Origin: a virus
Virus record (IMG/VR): IMGVR_UViG_3300032053_000118
Span: 1 to 50,797 of that record
DNA: 50,797 bases
Direction: 5' to 3' (one strand)
Under the pieces are notes generated by a model that had not been told where the DNA came from, searched no databases, and saw only the letters and a list, made by a program, of their open reading frames with translations. Made by a program: the position numbers and the translations under genes. Shown here piece after piece: positions 9,001-17,969 of this stretch (position 1 is the first letter of the stretch; each line of letters opens with the position of its first letter).

Positions 9001-10720
9001 TGAAACAGGGGCAAGCTCAGAAGTTAGTAGACCGATTGATACAGAAGTTCTTCGTGTTAGTGGGATATCTTTTTCTAATTTTTCAAAAATTACTTGGGGT
9101 GTTGGATATGACAGTGATAGTAGTTATACTGTATATACAAACTCCGAGTTAGATGATACCTATGCTACTATTGCATTTCGTTACTGTACATTGACTAATA
9201 CTTGGACTAATTTTATTAGAAATCAAACATGTGGTCTAAATCTTATTAGTCAAGATCTTCTCTACATGGGTTCTGGTGATGCAAATCTTATTCATAAGGA
9301 ACGCAAAAACTTTGATAGAACTGACTATTCTGACAAAGATTTCAAAGTGACATTAGCTTCTGGTGCTTTGAATTCTGCAACTAAGACATTGAGTTTTACT
9401 TCGGTTGAAGGAATCAATATTGGTGATGTAATTACACAAGAACAAACTCTTACTACTTATCAATTTAATAGTCTTCTCCGTCAATTAGATAATGATCCTA
9501 CAGTTGGTGTTAATATCATGACTTCTAGTTCAGGTGCTGGTACTTCCATCACTATTACTACGGCATCTGCTCATCAATTATCTAACAATGATTACGTCAA
9601 TCTTTCTGCTACCACTTCTTATCCTAGTTTGGATGGTTTGTATAAAATTAGTAATGTAACATTTAATACTTTCAAAATTACTATTATTAGTCCGTTATTA
9701 GTTCAAGCAACTTCTGGTAGAGTTAAACGTAATTACGAAGCTACTATGAGCGCATCTAGTGGTGATAATATGCGTAATAAAATTGTTACGCTGGCTACTT
9801 ATCTGGATACAGACACAGGAACTTCTTTCAGTGACTATACTTCTAGGGTTGCTGCTAAATTTGGTTCTATTATCTCAAACTCGGAAGATAACCCTACAAT
9901 TATTACAACTGGAACAACTGGTCCTACCACTCTAGTTCCACATGGATTAGTTCCCGGTCGTATTGTTACTATCAGCGGTACAAATGGGTCTATTCCTTCT
10001 ATTGTTGGAACATTCGCAGCTTCTAATACTGGATCATTTGGGGTTTCTTCTACTTTCACAATTCCTAAAAACGTAACCACGCAGGGTGGATCTGGTCTAT
10101 CTTTCTCAACTTCTGCAAACCTAAATACCTTTGAAGACATTAAAGCATGCTATAATGAAATCGTATCTCGCCTCAATTCCGACTCTGGAGTTACTTACAG
10201 TAGTTATCAATCGATTAATGATGTAACTCTATATGAAGCGGTTGTATTAGCTGTAAACACCGCACTAAACCGTGTTACAGTTAATCTACCTCTAGAATGG
10301 GTAGTTGGTCCTATGACTGTTTATAACGCAATTAAATGCGAATTTCAGTACGCTGCTATTACTTTTGGTGATCCATTAATGAACAAACAGATCTCAGAAG
10401 CTACTATGATGTTTAAAGATAAGGCTATGACTAAGATCACTACAGGATTTAGTTCAGATCTTAAACCAGAATTTACAGAGATTGATTTATTTGGACAAGG
10501 TAATGGTATCTTTGGTCACTATTCCGATCCGGGATTTGGGTCTGGTTTTTTTGGTGGTGGAAGTAATAATGCACCATTTAGAACATTGATCCCCGCGCAA
10601 AATCAACGTTGTAGATATTTGAACATGAAAATGCGCATCAAAGTTGCTAGAGAATCTTGGGCATTATATGGTGTTACATTAACTGGTAATTTAGGAATTT
10701 CACAAAGAGCGTATAGATAA
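6062..10720 (+). CDS. Tail nozzle protein, tail tubular protein B-like
   Basis: 1552 residues. The N terminus GLNYSPNTLSLPQGSL followed by ADDVIIRRDNVIESRRGYKEY is the signature entry of T7 gp12 / podovirus tail-nozzle proteins, whose beta-propeller forms the DNA exit channel. T7 gp12 has about 800 residues; here several Ser/Thr/Gly-rich beta insertions nearly double the length, including two related modules with phrases like SPAHGFNNGDQIVITGSNSNP (residues ~820) and ASAHQLSNNDYVNLSATTSYP (~1180), which look like duplicated Ig-like domains. The C terminus contains the nozzle-type Gly-rich stretch GIFGHYSDPGFGSGFFGGG. AGAGGA precedes the ATG. Confidence 0.85.
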   Translation: MASQQVTIQAVGLNYSPNTLSLPQGSLVQADDVIIRRDNVIESRRGYKEYSEDLGFSTDRAKQLLEYKERVLVHYSTTLAFDTQELDNNGKAIFQAFTGSFSETQSGLRIKSIEANKNLYFTTSEGIKKIAAKTAADLGSATVKDAGAIKALDISGALDPSQGQLSGFLPNDSAVAYRAVWGYKDVNQNLLLGVPSNRIEVYNYLTDTIAMDLNSLCVNLDILNQSTSLITDGNYASSYYSPLNSNASLLLNNVKNLAIQLDGDILYANDTGTGAPLNISTAERNVGGTVRITFSSGNPTLYVSTGEYIEIKNAVSPFDVLNGSHALTNVQATYIEFIFKTGVIAAATPGVSTTISSYNYQHICATGDATYALSLDEVITDGLAVPATAEQIGIIDNTLARMVERLKIEPNAVIPTALMTAYITPFVMTTSANVNVTVTIPTTIDSDYFVQIYRTRIFTATETQSLGAGGIPVIPDDEMRLVYEAFPTGGEISQGYLVFNDSSPEELVQYNTNLYTNPETGEGLIAANEQPPFAKDINRFKNVVFYANTRTKQRLTTFQLLGISQITSGDKITITSSGGSITYTFISGVQEVSSIQCPAASGITGGQYFNLYSTSGIHYTPYYIVSGVGSDPAISGAVSIGINIFSADTAIQVAEKTQNTLNGLVYDFTVTGTTIPSDTITVTNIDEGKCTSISNGTTSGFTFTTVTNGDGEDAASQQVLLSSLTSAAQAIDETAQSLIRVINKQITSVVNGYYLSNASTSPGIINLEEKSLTTNTFYVIADSLGLGLSFNPDIGYVTSISTPGCITGTSGSNVFTLTSPAHGFNNGDQIVITGSNSNPVIDGLYTLSNCSTNTFDITFTSNYVSDGSAFKYSQISDTVSSTNDVKPNRIYYSKLGQPEAVPLLNYFDISAEDKEILRIFPLRDTLFAFKEDGAYRVSGEVAPFTTSLLDSSCIVIAPDSVAATNNTVYAWTSKGITPISETGASSEVSRPIDTEVLRVSGISFSNFSKITWGVGYDSDSSYTVYTNSELDDTYATIAFRYCTLTNTWTNFIRNQTCGLNLISQDLLYMGSGDANLIHKERKNFDRTDYSDKDFKVTLASGALNSATKTLSFTSVEGINIGDVITQEQTLTTYQFNSLLRQLDNDPTVGVNIMTSSSGAGTSITITTASAHQLSNNDYVNLSATTSYPSLDGLYKISNVTFNTFKITIISPLLVQATSGRVKRNYEATMSASSGDNMRNKIVTLATYLDTDTGTSFSDYTSRVAAKFGSIISNSEDNPTIITTGTTGPTTLVPHGLVPGRIVTISGTNGSIPSIVGTFAASNTGSFGVSSTFTIPKNVTTQGGSGLSFSTSANLNTFEDIKACYNEIVSRLNSDSGVTYSSYQSINDVTLYEAVVLAVNTALNRVTVNLPLEWVVGPMTVYNAIKCEFQYAAITFGDPLMNKQISEATMMFKDKAMTKITTGFSSDLKPEFTEIDLFGQGNGIFGHYSDPGFGSGFFGGGSNNAPFRTLIPAQNQRCRYLNMKMRIKVARESWALYGVTLTGNLGISQRAYR

Positions 10721-10721
10721 A

Positions 10722-11135
10722 ATGGCAAAACTATCAAGCTATCGCAGATTACTTGAACAAGATTTTCCAGATGATTCTGAGCTGGTTAAAAAACTTGGTA
10801 TTACTATTAACTCTTCTTTTGATGAATTGTATAATGCTCTTAATAATCGTTTAACAATTAGAGATAATTTAAGCGCAACTATTGCTGAGTTTACTGTTAC
10901 TGTGAATGCTGCTGGAACTCCTAGAAATAACACATCGTTTAAATTATTGAATAATCAAACAGTTGTGGAAGGTCTATTGGTGATCAGTGTGTCGGGTGCC
11001 TCTGATCCCACTGTGCTTCCTACTTCCGGTCTTGCTATTTCATATGTTCGCAGTGAGTCTAATATAAATATCCAAAATATCAAGGGGTTACAACCAGATA
11101 AATCATATCGAGTTAAAGTAATCGTTTTAGGCTAG
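10722..11135 (+). CDS. Hypothetical tail protein
   Basis: 137 residues, beginning one base after the nozzle stop (TAAAATGG), with no ribosome site of its own, so probably coupled. Residues 1-50 are helical; the rest is beta-rich (TVTVNAAGTPRNNTSFKLL) and ends KSYRVKVIVLG. Small proteins after gp12 homologs often complete the tail; no family recognised. Confidence 0.6.
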   Translation: MAKLSSYRRLLEQDFPDDSELVKKLGITINSSFDELYNALNNRLTIRDNLSATIAEFTVTVNAAGTPRNNTSFKLLNNQTVVEGLLVISVSGASDPTVLPTSGLAISYVRSESNINIQNIKGLQPDKSYRVKVIVLG

Positions 11136-11137
11136 TT

Positions 11138-11152
11138 TTAACAACTATATGT
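11138..11152 (+). promoter_or_regulatory. Shared late element TTAACAACTATAT, second copy
   Basis: TTAACAACTATATGT abuts the ATG of the GIY-YIG gene, matching the element at 3581-3595 over 13 bases. Neither gene has a Shine-Dalgarno sequence. Candidate late promoter giving a leaderless message. Confidence 0.4.
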
Positions 11153-11722
11153 ATGGTTATTTATAAAATCACCAATAAGATCAATGGTAAGATATACATA
11201 GGTCAAACTACAACGTCTATTAAGGATAGATGGAAGTCTCATTGCAAACGTAAAGATAGGCCCGGAATAAGTCATGCGATTCAAAAGTATGGAAAAGAAA
11301 ACTTCACAATCGAGGAAATTGACGGTGCTAATAGTTTATCAGAGCTTAATTACCTAGAAGAACATTATATCTATACGTACAATAGTTTGGCTCCAAATGG
11401 GTACAACTTGACATCTGGTGGTAAAAATGCAAAACATTCTGATGAAACAAAAAAGAAGATGTCAGAAAGCGCAAAAGTAAAAATTTTCACAGAAGAGCAC
11501 AGAAGAAATATTGCAAAATCTAGCACAGGAAGAGCTAATAATAAAGGTAAAGTATTCTCAGAAGAATGGAAAAGAAATATGAGCATCTCACACAAAGGAC
11601 TAAAAAGAAGTGATGAGACTAAAAAGAAAATGATACAAGCTCGATTGGGCTTTAAACACACAGAAGAAACTAAACGAAAGATAAGTGCTACTAAATTAGA
11701 GAAAAAATTTAATAAAATTTAA
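11153..11722 (+). CDS. GIY-YIG homing endonuclease with NUMOD3 repeats
   Basis: 189 residues. The N-terminal catalytic domain carries the GIY-like MVIYKITNKINGKIYIGQT, with the catalytic Arg expected in SIKDRWKSH and the later Glu and Asn in the LEEHYIYTYNS region. From residue ~95 there are five NUMOD3-type DNA-binding repeats with the pattern (S/T)-(D/E)-E-x-(K/R)-(K/R) (HSDETKKKMSES, FTEEHRRNIAKS, FSEEWKRNMS, RSDETKKKM, HTEETKRKIS). This is a free-standing homing endonuclease inserted between tail and internal-virion genes; it likely cuts a homologous intergenic site in related phages. Confidence 0.9.
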   Translation: MVIYKITNKINGKIYIGQTTTSIKDRWKSHCKRKDRPGISHAIQKYGKENFTIEEIDGANSLSELNYLEEHYIYTYNSLAPNGYNLTSGGKNAKHSDETKKKMSESAKVKIFTEEHRRNIAKSSTGRANNKGKVFSEEWKRNMSISHKGLKRSDETKKKMIQARLGFKHTEETKRKISATKLEKKFNKI

Positions 11723-11735
11723 TAGAGAAAATATA

Positions 11736-13262
11736 ATGATACCTATCAAACCAGTACAACAAGATAATAAAGATACTCAAAAACAAACGAGTAATAGACA
11801 GAGTGGCAGTGGCTTCACGAACATATCAAAAGTATTGGGTGCAAATGTTGGTGCAGGTAAGCAAATGGGACAAAAGATTGGTTCAAGTCTTTCCGGTCAA
11901 GCTGGTGCAATTAAAGAAGGTATTCAACAAGGACAAGCTGGATTTCAAGCTGGTATGCAATCGGGAGCAGAGCAAGCTAATAAAGCTATTGCAAGTGGTA
12001 AACAATTGCAACAAAAAGAAGGTGAACAAGCTGATGCATATGCAAATCGTCTTGCTGGTATTGGACAAGCTCAACCTGTAGATCTATCCGCACAAGGTCA
12101 AGCTCTTAGAGGTGCTGCGTACACTGGACCTCAAGGACTTCAACAAGCTGGGCAACTTGGATCACAAGCTGCTACTGCATCTGCTCTTGCAAAACTCGGT
12201 GGTACTGCAGGTGGACAACAACAACTCCTAGCTTCTCAAGTTGCTGGTAGAGGTGGATACGGAAGTGGTCACAGTGCTTTGGATAGAATGCTTCTTGCTA
12301 AAGGTGGACAACAAGCGATTCAACAAGGTCGTAGTGCATTGACAGGAATTGAAGGCGCAGCACAAGGTGCTGTTCAAGGTGCTCAACAACAAGCAACTGC
12401 ACAAGCTGCATCTATTGAAGCTAATAAAACCAAAGCTCTACAAGATTTACAAAGTCAATTGTCCGGTGATAAAGGATTCACATCTGTTGCAAAACAACAA
12501 GCAGCAGATTTTAACACAAAAGCTGGTAAAATTCAACAAATGCTTTCTGGTAAAAATCCAGACGGCACTACAATTGATGCAACACATCCTTCTCAATATT
12601 CACAAGAAGATATTGCATTATTAAATGATATGGGTTCATATGGTATTGATCCTAATCAAATGGTATATGGTAAAAATGCTGGTGAATATGGAAGCGCATT
12701 AGGTGATATTTCTTCCAATGTTGATCTTAGTCAACAATCTAGATATATGGGAAATCAAGGTCAAGCTGCCAAAAATCTCGCAACATTTCTAGGTGATCAA
12801 GGTGCTTCAACTATTAATCAAAATCCTTTTAATGAACAAGTGTTCAATAAAGGACAACAACAAAGTGCTATGAGTAGAAATGAAAAAGCACAACAGTTGG
12901 ATTTAGCACAACAAAAGAAATTACAAGATCTATCAAAAGAAGCCGGAGAATACGGAACAGTTCGTCGTAAATTTGGTTCTGTTTTCGGTGACACAGATAT
13001 TAAATTGGGAGATGGTAGAAATTTAGCACAAGCTCGTGATAGCCTTGTTGCTCAGTTAACACCACAAGAACAACAAGTAGCAAGATCTTTTGGTACATTA
13101 GGACAATCATTAGAATATGCACAAGATGCTTTGTCTAAAAGAGCAGCATCTAGTGTTGGACAAAAGAAATCAATGCAACAATTAGCACTGGAACGTCTAG
13201 GTCAAAAATATACAGAACCACAAACAAAAGATGCACCAAAAAAAAAATTAACACAAAAATAA
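11736..13262 (+). CDS. Internal virion protein candidate (Gln/Ala/Gly-rich)
   Basis: 508 residues, very rich in Gln, Ala and Gly with long predicted helices (SALDRMLLAKGGQQAIQQG). No catalytic motif is visible. First of four consecutive large proteins of similar composition after the tail genes, the place of T7 gp14-gp16, which are ejected from the capsid and build a trans-envelope channel. The C terminus is basic (KDAPKKKLTQK). Assignment rests on composition and gene order. Confidence 0.6.
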   Translation: MIPIKPVQQDNKDTQKQTSNRQSGSGFTNISKVLGANVGAGKQMGQKIGSSLSGQAGAIKEGIQQGQAGFQAGMQSGAEQANKAIASGKQLQQKEGEQADAYANRLAGIGQAQPVDLSAQGQALRGAAYTGPQGLQQAGQLGSQAATASALAKLGGTAGGQQQLLASQVAGRGGYGSGHSALDRMLLAKGGQQAIQQGRSALTGIEGAAQGAVQGAQQQATAQAASIEANKTKALQDLQSQLSGDKGFTSVAKQQAADFNTKAGKIQQMLSGKNPDGTTIDATHPSQYSQEDIALLNDMGSYGIDPNQMVYGKNAGEYGSALGDISSNVDLSQQSRYMGNQGQAAKNLATFLGDQGASTINQNPFNEQVFNKGQQQSAMSRNEKAQQLDLAQQKKLQDLSKEAGEYGTVRRKFGSVFGDTDIKLGDGRNLAQARDSLVAQLTPQEQQVARSFGTLGQSLEYAQDALSKRAASSVGQKKSMQQLALERLGQKYTEPQTKDAPKKKLTQK

Positions 13263-13294
13263 ATAGTATAAAAAAAAGTCAATAGGAGCAATAG

Positions 13295-14656
13295 ATGTCT
13301 ATTAAAGGTGGATTAAGCGGAGCAGCTACTGGAGCAACGATTGGATCAGTGGTTCCAGTTATTGGAACTGGTATAGGTGCTGTCGTTGGTGGTATTGCTG
13401 GATTATTTGGCGGCGGTGAAGACAATGCAGCAGCAGAAGCACAACAACGTGCTATTGATGCTATTAATGCTTTGGATGTTGATGATTTAAGTAAGCAAGT
13501 AATGCTTCAACAATACCAACAAAATGGTAGACTTGATCCAGAGATGCTACAGAACTTGAATCTAAATGCTGATCAAAAGCAAGTTCTAACAGAAAAACCA
13601 GAAACCCTTGCTCGTCAACAATATGCAATGAATGCTCTTAAGCAAATGTCTCAAACTGGGATGTCTGCTCAAGATTTAGCACAAATGCAAGAAGCTCGTA
13701 GTGCTGTTGCTGAAGATACAAGTGCTAAAACTAATCAATTACTTCAACAATCTCAAATGCGTGGTCAATTAGGCGCAGGTGACACTCTCGCTTCTCAATT
13801 GATGGCAGCGCAACAAGGTGGACAACGTGCTAGTAAAGAAGCACTACAAACTGCTGCGGCTGCTGGACAAGCTCGTCAACAAGCATTAAGTCAATATGGT
13901 AACATGGCAAGTCAAGCAAGAGGTCAAGATTACACAACTCAAGAAGCTAATATGCAAAACGAATTAGCTCGTCAAAGATTTCTTGATCAAAACTCTATTG
14001 CCCGTCAGCAAGCTAACGTTGCCGCTGAAAATCAAGCTCGTATGTATAACCTACAACGTCAACAAGGTGTAGGCGATATGAATGTAGGCGGAGCTAACAC
14101 TGAAGCACAACGTTCTGCAAGTCTTCGTGCTAATCTTTCTTTAGGTAAAGCTAATGCACTAGCTGATGCATATGGAGGACAAGCGAAGACGCTCGGTGAG
14201 CAAGCTGCTGCAAGTGCTGCCTCCGATACAGCAGCAATAAGTGGATTAGGAAGTCTTGCCGGTGATTTGGGTAAAGCCGGAGTATTTGGAAAAAACGAAG
14301 CAGGATATGGTGCATTTGGTGCATTGGGGGGATCAACAAAACAAGGAACCCCAGCACAAGCAACATCTTCCGGTAGTCCTTATTTTAATCCATCAAAATT
14401 TGCGGGACAAAAAAAAGCTCACGGTGGAGAAATTGACGGACCAGAAATTGTTGGACATGACTCAGAAGAAAATGATATAATACCTATTATGGCTTCTGCT
14501 GGAGAATTTGTCATTCCAAAAACTAAAATGAAAGATGCTGAATCTGCTAAAGCATTTATCGACAAACATTTCAAAGTAAAAAAAGAACCAAGTAAACATG
14601 AACATCTACTTGATTTAATTGCAGAACTTCACGGTAGTAAGAAATCTAAGGAATAA
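13295..14656 (+). CDS. Internal virion protein with glycine-zipper N terminus
   Basis: 453 residues. Residues 5-40 form a glycine-zipper membrane segment (GAATGATIGSVVPVIGTG continuing GAVVGGIAGLFGG), as in channel-forming or ejection proteins. The centre is Gln/Ala-rich helix. Near residue 385-415 is the phage motif GEFVIPKTK, preceded by an acidic turn (GHDSEENDIIP), found in the C termini of many ejection and tape-measure-like proteins. Good ribosome site (ATAGGAGCAATAG). Best reading: an ejected protein that inserts into the host membrane (T7 gp14-like role). Confidence 0.65.
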   Translation: MSIKGGLSGAATGATIGSVVPVIGTGIGAVVGGIAGLFGGGEDNAAAEAQQRAIDAINALDVDDLSKQVMLQQYQQNGRLDPEMLQNLNLNADQKQVLTEKPETLARQQYAMNALKQMSQTGMSAQDLAQMQEARSAVAEDTSAKTNQLLQQSQMRGQLGAGDTLASQLMAAQQGGQRASKEALQTAAAAGQARQQALSQYGNMASQARGQDYTTQEANMQNELARQRFLDQNSIARQQANVAAENQARMYNLQRQQGVGDMNVGGANTEAQRSASLRANLSLGKANALADAYGGQAKTLGEQAAASAASDTAAISGLGSLAGDLGKAGVFGKNEAGYGAFGALGGSTKQGTPAQATSSGSPYFNPSKFAGQKKAHGGEIDGPEIVGHDSEENDIIPIMASAGEFVIPKTKMKDAESAKAFIDKHFKVKKEPSKHEHLLDLIAELHGSKKSKE

Positions 14657-14662
14657 TATACA

Positions 14663-16162
14663 ATGCCTACATTACAGGACATTCTTTCTCAAAACGATCC
14701 AGAAGCACTAAAAAAGCTATTAGGAAGAAACAGTAGTAGTGTTGATGATCAACCAATGGAAGATGCATCTGCAATTCCCACTCCCGGTCCTACACCAATT
14801 CCAGAAGCAACACCGGCTCCATCTATTCCAACACCTATTGGAATGGGGCCACTCTCTAATCCTGACGACTACAAACCATCCGTAATGAATGAGTATGCAC
14901 CAGAAGAAGAGTCTCCTTCTAGTATGATTCCCGATCAACGCAGTTCCATGTCAATGTCTTCTCAAGTAAGAAGTCAGCAACCTGCTTCTGTATCTGCTGA
15001 TGTATCTCGTTCTCCAACACAAGAAGGCTTTACAGAAAATACAGTAGAAAATCTTAAAAAAGCACAAGCAGAGGCTGCTCGTCTTAAAAACTTCGAAGAT
15101 CTAAACAATACTGCAACTATTTTAGCTGGTGCTGCTGCTGGTGAAAGACATCGTGCAACTCCTACTAATGTTGATGAACTTGTTAAAATTGGCGAACAAA
15201 AGAAAAAAGACGCTGATAGCATTGTAAAAGATTTCCAAGCTCGTGGAGAACAAGAGAAGAACGATCCGGGTAGTGCAGCATCTGCTCAAGCTAGATCACT
15301 GGCTCGTGCTATGATGAAACAAGCTGGTCTTGGTATCAATATCCCAGATAACGTTTCTGCTGCTGATCTTGAGAAAAGATTTCCGCAACTACAACATATG
15401 GCTACATCCAAGCAAGCATTGGATGAGCGTCGTGATTTGATGAGTCTAAAACGCGAAGAACTTGCTACTAATAAAGAAAGTGCAAGAAATGACAAGCTTG
15501 ATAAAGAATTTGATTCAAATGTAATTAAATTTAATGCTAATTTGGATAAGCCCGAATTGTCCGGTGCTCGTTCTGCTGCTGGTAAAAACGTACTTATTTC
15601 TCAATATGCCGATCGTATTAATACGCTAGTTAAGTCTGCACCAAAAGGTGATTATAATAACCTAACAAATCAACAAGTATACGAGATCGCAAAATCTTTG
15701 GATGCTATGTTATCGTTGGGTGCTCCTACTGTTGCTGGTACAAAAGAAATTACTCCAAGTTCAATCCAATCAATTCTTGCTGGATATTCTCAAAAAGCTT
15801 CAAACGCTCCTGCTGGTGCTCAATTGGGTAAATTCGTTGAAAACATCAAAGATACAATCGATCGAGAAAAGAAATTAGCAGATAAGCAAATTAGTGATTT
15901 CTACGAAGTTGCTAAACAAGGTATTCCAGAAAGACAATACAAAGCTCGTCAATCTGATTATGATAGAACGCTACAATCTCGATTAGCAAGAATTGCAACA
16001 TCAGAAAATCCAAAAGCAGTTGAAACACTTGCACAAGTTCAGCAATCCAAAGCAACACCTTCTGATATGGTTAAAGTTATTTCTCCAGATGGAAAGTCTG
16101 GATCAATTCCAAAAGATAAGCTACAAGAAGCTTTGAAACGTGGATATAAGGAAGTTAAATAA
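14663..16162 (+). CDS. Internal virion protein candidate
   Basis: 499 residues. The first ~125 are low-complexity, Pro/Ser-rich (TPGPTPIPEATPAPSIPTP); the rest is mostly helix with coiled-coil character (LMSLKREELATNKESARN). No enzyme motif found. It overlaps the next gene by one base (TAATG), showing tight coupling. Middle member of the ejection-protein run by position. Confidence 0.55.
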   Translation: MPTLQDILSQNDPEALKKLLGRNSSSVDDQPMEDASAIPTPGPTPIPEATPAPSIPTPIGMGPLSNPDDYKPSVMNEYAPEEESPSSMIPDQRSSMSMSSQVRSQQPASVSADVSRSPTQEGFTENTVENLKKAQAEAARLKNFEDLNNTATILAGAAAGERHRATPTNVDELVKIGEQKKKDADSIVKDFQARGEQEKNDPGSAASAQARSLARAMMKQAGLGINIPDNVSAADLEKRFPQLQHMATSKQALDERRDLMSLKREELATNKESARNDKLDKEFDSNVIKFNANLDKPELSGARSAAGKNVLISQYADRINTLVKSAPKGDYNNLTNQQVYEIAKSLDAMLSLGAPTVAGTKEITPSSIQSILAGYSQKASNAPAGAQLGKFVENIKDTIDREKKLADKQISDFYEVAKQGIPERQYKARQSDYDRTLQSRLARIATSENPKAVETLAQVQQSKATPSDMVKVISPDGKSGSIPKDKLQEALKRGYKEVK

Positions 16163-17961
16163 TGGATAAAGATGATTTGGGATTTGTTCCAGATACACAA
16201 GATCATGATGATTTAGGATTCGTTGCGGACGAAAAAAGTCCGAGAATGATGGAATCTCTTGATAAAAAATATCACGGTGATGTTAATGAAGCTATTGGTG
16301 ATATTCCATTGGTTGGAAAACCTTTAAAGTTTGCAAAAGAAGTTAGAGAAGATTTAAACGCATCTACTCTTCGTAGTTTACTTGGTGGTCTTGGTGCAAA
16401 AACTGAAGCTGCCGGTAGAGCTGGTATTGAAAAAATTAGTGGATCTGATCAAGATCTTGGTGCTTTATACGAAAAATATAAACAAGTAGTTGGTCAAAAA
16501 CAAAAAGAATCAGAAGCTCGTTCTCCTGTATCTACAGCACTAGGAAAAGGAATGGGTGCTCTTGCCCCAGCCATGACTGTATTTGGTGGAGCTGGTGCTA
16601 TGTCATTACCAGCAGAAATTGGTGCAAGTGCTGCATTAGGCGGAGTAGAAGGAGCTGGTGAGTCTCATTCAAAAGATGGACAAGGACTTGCTAAAGATAT
16701 TGGAATGGGAGCATTAAAAGGTGCTGTTGCTGTTCCTGTTGCAAAAGGTATAGGTAAAGTTGTATCTAATGTTGGAGAAAAAGCATTAGAAAAACTAAAA
16801 GATAGTTCTTTTGCTAAACAATTAGCTGCGACCGCTGTAAATGCCGCAAAAGTTGGCGAAGAAAAAGGTCAGACATTATTCGGAGAAGCCGGTGATGTTT
16901 TGTATGGTCAAAATAAAGGTCTAGCTAAGAATATCTCAGAACAAATTGAAGCACCTATTTCACAAAAGAATGCAGAATTTACAAAAGCATTCCAAACTGC
17001 GGCACAAGAAGGTAAGACTGTAACTCCCCCATTTGAAGAAGGAATGAAGGACGTTGAAGATTTCATCGTTGATCTTGGTGTTAATAAAATTAATCCAAAG
17101 GCAATGCCAACTTGGACACCTGAGAACTTTCAAAAGTATAGAACCGGATCTCTTACTCCGGATGTTGCAAACCAAATGATACAGGAGCTAAAGGGTCTTG
17201 ACGTATCTAAATCTACAGCAACTTCAACGTTAGCTCAAACCAGAGATAACGTATTACAAACTCTACAAAAGAATACAAACGATGCGTTAGGAGAAGGTGT
17301 TCTTCAAAAGCTCAATAAAGAAAAGCAAGCTGCATGGCAAGCTTCTGAGCCTCTAGTTCAAACCGGTAAAAAAGAAGCGGTCGAAGAAGGTTTTCAAAAA
17401 TCAAATGCTAGTAACTTATCTCCAGAAGCTAGAATGTCTCGTACTAAATCATTCTTCGAAGATATCATTAAGAATGCTGGTAAATCTACAATGCAAGGTG
17501 AAGCTAGATCTAATCTTAAAGATGCTACCGAACTAATGGAAGAAGCTAATAAAGCCGGAAATCTTGGAATGAACGTACAAGAAATGCAACAAGCGGCTCA
17601 AAATCAATCTTATTTGAGTGCCGCTAAACAAAATATCTCCGGTGGTAGTCTTGCAAACGAAACTCCAAAACTTGGTAGTATTGATAAACTTGTATCTGGA
17701 TTTGTATCAAGTCCTTATAGAGCAGCGGAAGTTGTATCAGGTTATCCAGCAGTGCAACGCGCTTCTAAAATGCTATTAGAAGGAACTCCTGAATCATTAT
17801 CTAGTATTGGTAAAAAATTACAACAGATTCCTTCTGTGTCCCACTTAGGACAAGCTCTTGATCATGCTGCTAGTGTTGGTGACAAGGGAAAAATGAATGC
17901 GGCTATCTTCACAATTCTACAAAATCCATTGGCTAGAAAAGCCTTGAATGAAGATGAATAA
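16162..17961 (+). CDS. Internal virion protein candidate with hydrophobic Gly/Ala segment
   Basis: 599 residues. It opens with two copies of an acidic unit (DDLGFVPDTQDH, DDLGFVADEK). Residues ~125-210 are a hydrophobic Gly/Ala-rich stretch (MGALAPAMTVFGGAGAMSLP), likely membrane-inserting, followed by long helices. Similar layout is seen in the largest ejection proteins of podoviruses, although the ~1300-residue size and transglycosylase of T7 gp16 are absent. Last large gene of the structural run. Confidence 0.55.
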   Translation: MDKDDLGFVPDTQDHDDLGFVADEKSPRMMESLDKKYHGDVNEAIGDIPLVGKPLKFAKEVREDLNASTLRSLLGGLGAKTEAAGRAGIEKISGSDQDLGALYEKYKQVVGQKQKESEARSPVSTALGKGMGALAPAMTVFGGAGAMSLPAEIGASAALGGVEGAGESHSKDGQGLAKDIGMGALKGAVAVPVAKGIGKVVSNVGEKALEKLKDSSFAKQLAATAVNAAKVGEEKGQTLFGEAGDVLYGQNKGLAKNISEQIEAPISQKNAEFTKAFQTAAQEGKTVTPPFEEGMKDVEDFIVDLGVNKINPKAMPTWTPENFQKYRTGSLTPDVANQMIQELKGLDVSKSTATSTLAQTRDNVLQTLQKNTNDALGEGVLQKLNKEKQAAWQASEPLVQTGKKEAVEEGFQKSNASNLSPEARMSRTKSFFEDIIKNAGKSTMQGEARSNLKDATELMEEANKAGNLGMNVQEMQQAAQNQSYLSAAKQNISGGSLANETPKLGSIDKLVSGFVSSPYRAAEVVSGYPAVQRASKMLLEGTPESLSSIGKKLQQIPSVSHLGQALDHAASVGDKGKMNAAIFTILQNPLARKALNEDE

Positions 17962-17969
17962 GATGTAAT

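Noticed and set aside
9835-10140. Antisense open frame within the tail nozzle gene
   Set aside because: A mirror of a strong coding sequence; many similar antisense frames occur throughout the structural genes without ribosome sites.
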